Below are positions 58,631 to 64,000 of a DNA stretch of 64,000 nt, piece by piece (position 1 is the first letter of the stretch; each line of letters starts with the position of its first letter). The stretch comes from JAXLXE01 sp046328115 (lineage in GTDB: Bacteria; Chloroflexota; UBA6077; JACCZL01), in the NCBI GenBank assembly GCA_046328115.1, contig JAXLXE010000001.1, forward strand, positions 992,001 to 1,056,000, read 5' to 3'. The translations under genes were made by a program, and so were the position numbers. Below the pieces are notes generated by a model. The model was given only the letters and a program-made list of their open reading frames with translations, was not told the origin of the DNA and did not search any database.

Positions 58631-59757
58631 CCGTTGAATTCGCGAAAGTCCCAGGAGTGCGACCGTCGGTAGAGCGCATGGCCGAATACGCGGGCCCCGG
58701 TGACGCCGTGGCGCTGGCCGGGCGGCTGGGTGTGCCGGTGGAGCAGATCGTCAAGCTGGACGCGAATGAGAACCCCTACGGCTGTTCGCCGCTGGTGGCC
58801 GAGGTGTTGGGCCAGTTCAGCCGCTACCACCAGTACCCTGAATCCGAGCACGTGGAGACGCGACAGCGCATCTCGGACTACGTGGGCGTTGGGCCAGAGC
58901 ACATCATGGTAGGCAACGGTTCCGACGAGATCATCGACCTGGTGATGCGCGCCTTCCTGGACCCCGGCGATGAGGTCATGGATTTCCCGCCGACGTTCGG
59001 CATCTATAGCTTCAACGCGCAGCACCAGGATGCCCGCGTCATCGCGATCGAGCGCGACGACCAGTTCCGAGTTCGCCTGGATGCCGCGATCGCGGCGCTC
59101 ACGCCCCGCACCAAACTCATTTTCCTGGCCACGCCAAACAACCCCACCGGCACCCCAACGAGCCGCGCAGACATCGAGCGGCTGCTGGACACGGGACGGA
59201 TCGTCGTGGTTGACGAGGCGTACGCCGAGTTCGCGGCGATGGACCCGGAGGGGTTCGACTCGCTGGTCGCGGATGTCCCGAACCACCCGAACCTGCTGGT
59301 CTTCCGCACGTTCAGCAAGTGGGCCGGCCTGGCTGGCCTGCGTGTGGGCTACGGCGTCCTACCGACCTGGATCGCGGAGCACATCTGGAAGCTGAAGCCA
59401 CCGTTCAACGTGAACTCGGCGGCGCTGGCCGCCGTCGCCGCCGCACTGGAGACGCGCGAGGCGCAGATGAAGACGGTCCGGGCCGTCATCGACCAGCGGA
59501 ATCGACTGATGGCCGAGCTCCCATCTCTCGGCTATCTCACCCCCACACCGACGCGAACGAACTTCATTCTGTGCGCACTGAACGGCATCACCGGTCGCGA
59601 GCTACGGGATGCGCTGATGGATCGCGGCGTGATGACCCGGGCGTACGGCGGGGCGCGATTGGAGCGGTCGCTGCGGCTGTCCGTGGGTCGTCCGGCAGAC
59701 AACGACAGATTGCTGGGGGCGCTGCGGGAGATCGGGCGGGAGCGCGGACTCTCGTAG
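58627..59757 (+). CDS. hisC: histidinol-phosphate aminotransferase
   Basis: 376-residue PLP enzyme. KLDANENPYGCSPLV, MVGNGSDEIIDLVMRAF, FLATPNNPTGTPTSRADIE, VVDEAYAEF, the aldimine Lys in FRTFSKWAGLAGLRVGYG and the C-terminal RSLRLSVGRPADNDRLL are characteristic. GTG start overlaps hisD by GTGA. hisB and the remaining his genes are not in this window. Confidence 0.95.
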   Translation: MTVEFAKVPGVRPSVERMAEYAGPGDAVALAGRLGVPVEQIVKLDANENPYGCSPLVAEVLGQFSRYHQYPESEHVETRQRISDYVGVGPEHIMVGNGSDEIIDLVMRAFLDPGDEVMDFPPTFGIYSFNAQHQDARVIAIERDDQFRVRLDAAIAALTPRTKLIFLATPNNPTGTPTSRADIERLLDTGRIVVVDEAYAEFAAMDPEGFDSLVADVPNHPNLLVFRTFSKWAGLAGLRVGYGVLPTWIAEHIWKLKPPFNVNSAALAAVAAALETREAQMKTVRAVIDQRNRLMAELPSLGYLTPTPTRTNFILCALNGITGRELRDALMDRGVMTRAYGGARLERSLRLSVGRPADNDRLLGALREIGRERGLS

Positions 59758-59764
59758 CCCGCGG

Positions 59765-60457
59765 CTACATCTCCCTGGCCACCACTGCGGCGTAGACGCG
59801 AGCGGCACCAGCGGCCTTGAGCGCCTCGGCACAGGCGGTGACCGTGGCGCCGGTGGTGGCCACGTCGTCGATCAGCAGGAGCCGTTTGCCGGCGACGCGG
59901 ATGGGCTCCGGGCACGAGAACGCGCCAGCGACGTTCTTCTGACGGTCGGCGGCGGTCCGGCCGACCTGTGGCGGTGTTTCGCGGGTCCGGATCAGCGCGG
60001 CCGGAATAACGGCCACGCCATTGGCTGTGCCGAGCGCCGTTGCGACCAGTGCGGCCTGGTTGAAGCCCCGCTCGCTCGCTCGCCGCGGGCTGAGCGGGAC
60101 GGGGACCAGCGCATCAACCTGAACCCGCCGGCGGTCGAGCATCTGGCCAACGAGGCTCGCGAACAGTTCAGCGATCTGGGTCCGCTCGCGGTATTTCAGG
60201 TCGTGCACCATCTCGCGGAGAAACCCCTCCAGTCTGCAGGCGGCGCGCAGGCCGTCCAGCGCGGACGGAGCGGACTGGCAGCGCGAACAGATCCGCGCAA
60301 CGGGGCTGGGCCGCGCACAGCGGGGGCAGTGCTCCACCCCCAGCCAGGGGATGCGCTCGCGGCAACGCTCACACACCAGGTGGCCGCGCCGGCCGCAGCC
60401 GTAGCAGCGCGCGGGGAAGAGGATTTCCAGGAGCCGGTCCAGGCTCGAACCGGTCAC
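59765..60457 (-). CDS. ComF-family phosphoribosyltransferase-like protein
   Basis: 230 residues from GTG 60457. An N-terminal zinc finger (CYGCGRRGHLVCERC and CPRCARPSPVARICSRC) precedes a PRTase domain with the PRPP loop LLLIDDVATTGATVTACAEAL and the ComF block VPVPLSPRRASERGFNQAALVA. ComF proteins help single-stranded DNA enter the cytoplasm in transformation. It lies 2 bases after the small membrane protein gene and converges on hisC. Confidence 0.9.
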   Translation of the reverse strand: MTGSSLDRLLEILFPARCYGCGRRGHLVCERCRERIPWLGVEHCPRCARPSPVARICSRCQSAPSALDGLRAACRLEGFLREMVHDLKYRERTQIAELFASLVGQMLDRRRVQVDALVPVPLSPRRASERGFNQAALVATALGTANGVAVIPAALIRTRETPPQVGRTAADRQKNVAGAFSCPEPIRVAGKRLLLIDDVATTGATVTACAEALKAAGAARVYAAVVAREM

Positions 60458-60459
60458 GG

Positions 60460-60723
60460 CTAGCGCGGAAGCGGTGAGGGCGAAGCCGTTGGAATCGCGG
60501 TTGGCGGAGGAGGAGGCGAGATAGCGTTGGAGATGCCGGAGATGAGATCGATGATGCCCGTGCCGATGGCACTGAACAAGACGGGGACGAACGGCCACGC
60601 GATCCAGACGAAGGCCACGACGACGAGCGCCACGAGAATCTGCCCGGTGCGTCGCCGAGCAGGATCAGTCTCCGATGAATCGAACAGGGCGCGCGCCAGC
60701 CTCTGGCGAAGCTGGGCAATCAA
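60460..60723 (-). CDS. small membrane protein with Pro-rich tail, 87 aa
   Basis: A charged N-terminus (MIAQLRQRLARALFDSSETD), one or two hydrophobic segments (IGQILVALVVVAFVWIAWPFVPVLFSAIGTGI region, about 27-58) and a tail of Pro/Thr/Ser (PPPPPTAIPTASPSPLPR). The start TTG 60723 is unusual and has no strong ribosome site. It is coupled to comF by a 2-base gap, so it may share the DNA-uptake context. No family recognised. Confidence 0.6.
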   Translation of the reverse strand: MIAQLRQRLARALFDSSETDPARRRTGQILVALVVVAFVWIAWPFVPVLFSAIGTGIIDLISGISNAISPPPPPTAIPTASPSPLPR

Positions 60724-60802
60724 CTGAGCGGGCCCGCGGAGCGGCGCCCGCTCTGACTCTCAATACTCGTCACGTCGCCGCTATGATAGCGGTCCGCATG
60801 AT

Positions 60803-60841
60803 CTGACAGCAGCGTCTGTCAGCAGCGCCTATCAGCAGCGA
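60803..60841. repeat. three 13-bp tandem repeats at the amidohydrolase 3' end
   Basis: CTGACAGCAGCGT, CTGTCAGCAGCGC and CTATCAGCAGCGA stand end to end; the last one includes the amidohydrolase stop (60832-60834). Likely slippage-derived; no regulatory meaning is evident. Confidence 0.6.
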
Positions 60842-62070
60842 ACGAGGCGTCCGTTCTCCACCTCGACGACCCCGTCGCGCAGCACCCACCGAAGACGTCG
60901 CACGTCGCTGATCTGAACGGATGGATCGCCCTCCACCGCCAGCAAGTCGCCCCGCCGGCCTGGCTGAAGCGTGCCGATCTCGGACTCCATTCGGACGGCG
61001 CGCGCGGCGGTCCCGGTACCGGCGGTGATAGCCGCCAGCGGCGTGAGGCCAAGCTGCTCCACCAGGCCCTCAAGCTCGGCCGGCATGGCGTCCAGCGTGA
61101 GGTTGGCCACGCCCGCGTCTGTGCCAGCGATGGGCTCCACACCGGCGGCCAGCGTTTTGCGCTGCGCCTCGCGGATGTGCGGGCGCATCCGGCGGACCTC
61201 CAGCCGCACGCCGGTCAGCTCGCTCTCAGGGATCTGGCTGATGGTGGAGCCAGTCGCCAGGGTGGCATCCATGAAGATGCCCTTGCGAGCCATCTCGGCC
61301 GCTACGGCGGGATCGTAGTCCACCTGCCCGCTGTCCTCCTCCGAAACCCACGTGCAGTGCTCGATGGTATTCACGCCCGCCGTCACCGAGTTGCGGATGC
61401 CGGCCGTGCCATGGCCGTGCGAGGCCACGGTGCGGTTCAGGCGCCGCGCCTCGGCCGTCAGAGCCGTAAGCTCCTCCGCGGAGAACTGGGGCGCTGTGAC
61501 GTTGGAGCCGGGCGTCATCCGCCCGCCTGTGGACATGACCTTGAACAGGTCCACTCCGCCCTTGGCCAGCTTCCGAGCGATCCGCCGAACGTCTTCGGCC
61601 GTGTCCGCCTCTCCCTCCAGAAAGTAGCAGTGGCCACCGGTGGTGGTGATCGCGGGGCCGGCTGCCAGAATGCGCGGGCCGGGCAGGATTCCGTCGCGAA
61701 TGGCATCGCGCAGCTTGAGTGTGACGCCGGCGCGCCCTCCCAGGTCCCGAACGGTGGTGGAACCCGTCCGCAATGCGAGCTGGGCGTTGTGGACCGCTCG
61801 CAGCATGATCCTCTGATTGTCGTCCGTCAGGATGTCTTCAAGCGTGGTGGGACTGGCGCTGAACACGAGGTGGACGTGGCAGTCGATCAGCCCAGGGAGC
61901 ACGGTGAGGTCCGAGTAGTCCAGAACCTGTGCGTCCGTGGGCACCGCACTGGCGCGCCCCTCCGTGGACACTTCGCGGATCACGCCATCCTCGATCACCA
62001 CGGTGGCCGCCTCGACCGGCTGAGCTCCCGTTCCATCGATCAACCGACCGGCCCGGACCACCGTTAGCAT
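60832..62070 (-). CDS. metal-dependent amidohydrolase (imidazolonepropionase/prolidase-like)
   Basis: 412 residues of the amidohydrolase superfamily. HxH in LPGLIDCHVHLVFS, the bridging Lys in GGVDLFKVMSTGG, metal His in ASHGHGTAG and NTIEHCTWV, and the final Asp in PIAGTDAGVANL are present. This set matches Xaa-Pro or Xaa-Arg dipeptidase-type (Sgx9260-like) members rather than ureases. No signal peptide. Substrate unknown. It precedes a gap of about 108 bases to the small membrane protein gene on the same strand. Confidence 0.85.
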   Translation of the reverse strand: MLTVVRAGRLIDGTGAQPVEAATVVIEDGVIREVSTEGRASAVPTDAQVLDYSDLTVLPGLIDCHVHLVFSASPTTLEDILTDDNQRIMLRAVHNAQLALRTGSTTVRDLGGRAGVTLKLRDAIRDGILPGPRILAAGPAITTTGGHCYFLEGEADTAEDVRRIARKLAKGGVDLFKVMSTGGRMTPGSNVTAPQFSAEELTALTAEARRLNRTVASHGHGTAGIRNSVTAGVNTIEHCTWVSEEDSGQVDYDPAVAAEMARKGIFMDATLATGSTISQIPESELTGVRLEVRRMRPHIREAQRKTLAAGVEPIAGTDAGVANLTLDAMPAELEGLVEQLGLTPLAAITAGTGTAARAVRMESEIGTLQPGRRGDLLAVEGDPSVQISDVRRLRWVLRDGVVEVENGRLVRC

Positions 62071-62102
62071 ATGGATCCTCCACGTGGGATCATGTTGCGA
62101 GA

Positions 62103-64000
62103 TCAGCGCTGGACTGAGACCGCCGCGCCGTCTGAGAGTACGTCTGTGGCAGAGACCGCCACCTGATCGCCGGCCTGGACGCCCTGGGCTATCTCCACGT
62201 TGCGGCCGTCGTTGATGCCCACCTGTACCTCCTGCAACCGAGCACGGTTCTCAGGGGTGATGATGAACACCAGGTTGCGGCCGGCCCGATTGACGACCGC
62301 CTGAACGGGTGCCACCAGCGCCTGGCGGGCGGCCGTTTGCAGCGACACCTGGGCGAACATGCCGTCCCGTAGCCGGCCCTCGGGATCGTTGGGGTAGACG
62401 CGCACGGCGAAGGTACGGCTGCGCGCATCTGCCGTCGGCGCGATGCTGGCAACCGTACCGGGCACCGGCTGGCCCGGGAACGCGGCCACGGAGATCTGCG
62501 AGGGCTGATTCCGCTCGATCTGACCGATCCGAGCCTCCTCAACCTGAAGCACAATCTCTACGTCCTTCGACACCATACTCACGATTGGCGATTGGGTGCC
62601 CACCGTGGCGCCGGGACTCACCAGACGCTGCGACACAACACCCGCAAACGGCGCGCGGATCACAACCTCCGCCAGGTTGACCTTGGTGGCCTCCAGCGAA
62701 GCAGCCGCCTGATCTAGCTGTGCTTGCGCGATCTGGATGTCCTCAGGCGTCGGACGCTGGCGTGACGCCAGCGTAGCCTGGGCCTGATCGAGCTGGGCCT
62801 GGGCCGTGCGCACGTCGAAGGGGTTGGGATTGGCGATACGGGCCAGGTTAGCCACCGCTTGATTTACGACTTCCTGGGCGTTACGGACATCGAACTCGCT
62901 GGGGTTACGGGCGGCATCCACGCGCGCCTGGGACGCGTCCAGACCCGCCTGCGCCTGCTCCATGGAGGCCTGAAGCCGCTCGACATCCGCCTGGGCCTGT
63001 CCTACGCGGAGCTCGAGCGTGGCGAGGTCGGTGGTTCCGCCGAAGCGCGTGCGCTGCAGGGCGGCCTCGGCCTGGCGGACCGCCTCCTCGGCCTGAGCGA
63101 TCTCGAACGGCGTCGAGCCGTTCTTGGTCTTTTCGAGCTGGTTCTCAGCCTCGCGCAGGGCCACGCGTGCCGCGTTGCGTTGTGCCGTGAGCTGATCGCT
63201 CTGGGACTCGCTGCAGGAAGAGCGCTGTTGCGAGCGGGTCTCGGTGACCTGCCCCGTTGTGCGGTTGTTTTGCCGGCTCACAGTGGTCGTGGTGGACCGT
63301 CCGCAGGCGTCCAGCGCCTCGTCCGCGGCGGTCAGGTTGAGCCGGGCGCGGTCGACCGCGAGCTCGGCCGAACGGAGATCCTCTGGTCGCGGCCCGGCCT
63401 TGAGCTGATCCAGGCGGCTCTTGGCGGCGTTCGTGGCGGCCTGCGCCGCGGCGATATCCTCAGCCCGCGTGTTCGGACCGCCAAGCCCGGCGCGGGCCTG
63501 GTTCGACCGGTAGCGTGCCTCCGTCAGCGTGGCCTGCGCGGAGGCTAGCTGGGCGCGGACCTGATCCACCTGAGCGCGCGACTGATCCACCGAGGCATCT
63601 AGTCCCGCCAGCTCATCCCGCCGCGGGCCCGCGATGAGCGAGTCCAGGCGGCTCTGAGCCTGGCCAACCTGGGCCCGGGCTGCCGCTACCTCTTCGTCGC
63701 GCCCGCCGGTGCGCGCCTGATCGAGGCGAACCTGCGCCGCTCGCACCGCCGCGGCGGCCGCGTCGATATCTTCCTGTTTGGAGCCCGCCTGCACCTGGGA
63801 GAGGCGCGCCTGCGCGACGCTGACGGCCGCCTCGGCCTGCTGAACCTGTGCCTCCAGCGCTGCGCGGTCAAGCTCCGCGATCACCTCACCCTGACGGATC
63901 TCGTCACCGATATCCACATACAGCTTCTCGACGCGGCCGGTGATCTTGGGCACCACATTGACGATCTGTCGCGACTGCACGTTGCCCGAGTACACCAGCG
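62103..64000 (-). CDS. HlyD/RND-type periplasmic adaptor with very long coiled coil (partial)
   Basis: The frame stays open to the window edge, so the N-terminus and its membrane anchor are missing; about 632 residues are seen. The lipoyl half-motif (VVPKITGRVEKLYVDIGDEIRQGEVIAELD) and its partner (VVIRAPFAGVVSQRLVSPGATVG, about 455-480) flank roughly 400 residues of coiled coil, far longer than the usual 60-150. This region holds repeats ending RLDxLxAGPR or similar (LDSLIAGPRRDEL, LDQLKAGPRPEDL) about 90 residues apart. A Cys/Thr/Ser-rich, Gln-rich insert sits near 235-270. The C-terminal barrel (ISVAAFPGQPVPGTVASIAP) is normal. It probably spans a thick envelope with an ABC or RND pump encoded beyond the edge. 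Confidence 0.85.
   Translation of the reverse strand, partial: LVYSGNVQSRQIVNVVPKITGRVEKLYVDIGDEIRQGEVIAELDRAALEAQVQQAEAAVSVAQARLSQVQAGSKQEDIDAAAAAVRAAQVRLDQARTGGRDEEVAAARAQVGQAQSRLDSLIAGPRRDELAGLDASVDQSRAQVDQVRAQLASAQATLTEARYRSNQARAGLGGPNTRAEDIAAAQAATNAAKSRLDQLKAGPRPEDLRSAELAVDRARLNLTAADEALDACGRSTTTTVSRQNNRTTGQVTETRSQQRSSCSESQSDQLTAQRNAARVALREAENQLEKTKNGSTPFEIAQAEEAVRQAEAALQRTRFGGTTDLATLELRVGQAQADVERLQASMEQAQAGLDASQARVDAARNPSEFDVRNAQEVVNQAVANLARIANPNPFDVRTAQAQLDQAQATLASRQRPTPEDIQIAQAQLDQAAASLEATKVNLAEVVIRAPFAGVVSQRLVSPGATVGTQSPIVSMVSKDVEIVLQVEEARIGQIERNQPSQISVAAFPGQPVPGTVASIAPTADARSRTFAVRVYPNDPEGRLRDGMFAQVSLQTAARQALVAPVQAVVNRAGRNLVFIITPENRARLQEVQVGINDGRNVEIAQGVQAGDQVAVSATDVLSDGAAVSVQR

Noticed and set aside
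60803..60841. CRISPR-like array
   Set aside because: Three 13-bp units with no spacers are a simple tandem repeat; no cas genes are present.

Overview
This is about 64 kb of GC-rich bacterial chromosome carrying many single-copy housekeeping genes: rnpB, ruvCAB, a his cluster, trxB, lipB, mrp and a tRNA-Leu. Genes are tightly packed, often in ATGA/GTGA stop-start overlaps. GTG starts are common, and several promoters have a TACAAT or TATAAT -10 box close to the start codon. The gene set fits an organism such as a Chloroflexota member: an R3H-domain AAA ATPase next to a GNAT protein, a ChlI-ChlD type chelatase partner with CobN, many secreted or lipid-anchored proteins, and a HisRS-like gene before hisG. 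The phylum is an inference and cannot be settled from this window.

Region by region. 0-8.5 kb holds a nicotinamidase-like hydrolase, a tandem repeat, lipB, an mrp-type Fe-S carrier, RNase P RNA, a secreted TGase-elicitor-like protein, then DUF92, DUF402 and larB on the minus strand and a class III aminotransferase. 8.5-16.8 kb holds a FolD-like protein that has lost catalytic residues, an M28 peptidase/acylphosphatase/two-hydrolase operon, etfBA, a Tat-exported thioredoxin-like lipoprotein and an alkyltransferase-like DNA repair protein. 16.8-24 kb holds a secreted glycosidase, a LysM protein, a penicillin-binding-like serine hydrolase, a receiver domain without its phospho-acceptor Asp, and a secreted phosphoesterase. 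24-31.5 kb is mostly minus strand: a trxB-Rieske-Nudix-MBL-small membrane protein-propeller operon, a NIPSNAP protein, and the R3H ATPase with its GNAT partner.

31.6-34 kb carries cobS-cobQ, followed by ruvCAB. 36.3-39.4 kb carries a lipoprotein, two unknown proteins, a glutathionylspermidine-synthase-like ATP-grasp ligase and DUF350, a candidate envelope peptide-ligation module. 39.5-54 kb is a cobalamin-riboswitch-controlled operon (cobO, cobN, chlID, cbiA-cbiC fusion, cbiD, cbiET, cbiL, cbiF, cbiG-cbiH fusion, small membrane protein). It combines a CobN-type chelatase with the cobalt-dependent steps CbiD and CbiG.

54-64 kb opens with the most striking feature. A peroxiredoxin gene has an in-frame TGA exactly at the peroxidatic cysteine codon, followed at the right distance by a hairpin resembling a bacterial SECIS. 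It most likely encodes a selenocysteine peroxiredoxin with no cysteine at all. A hisZ-like/hisG/hisD/hisC cluster follows, then comF, an amidohydrolase and a truncated HlyD-type adaptor with a very long coiled coil running off the window end.
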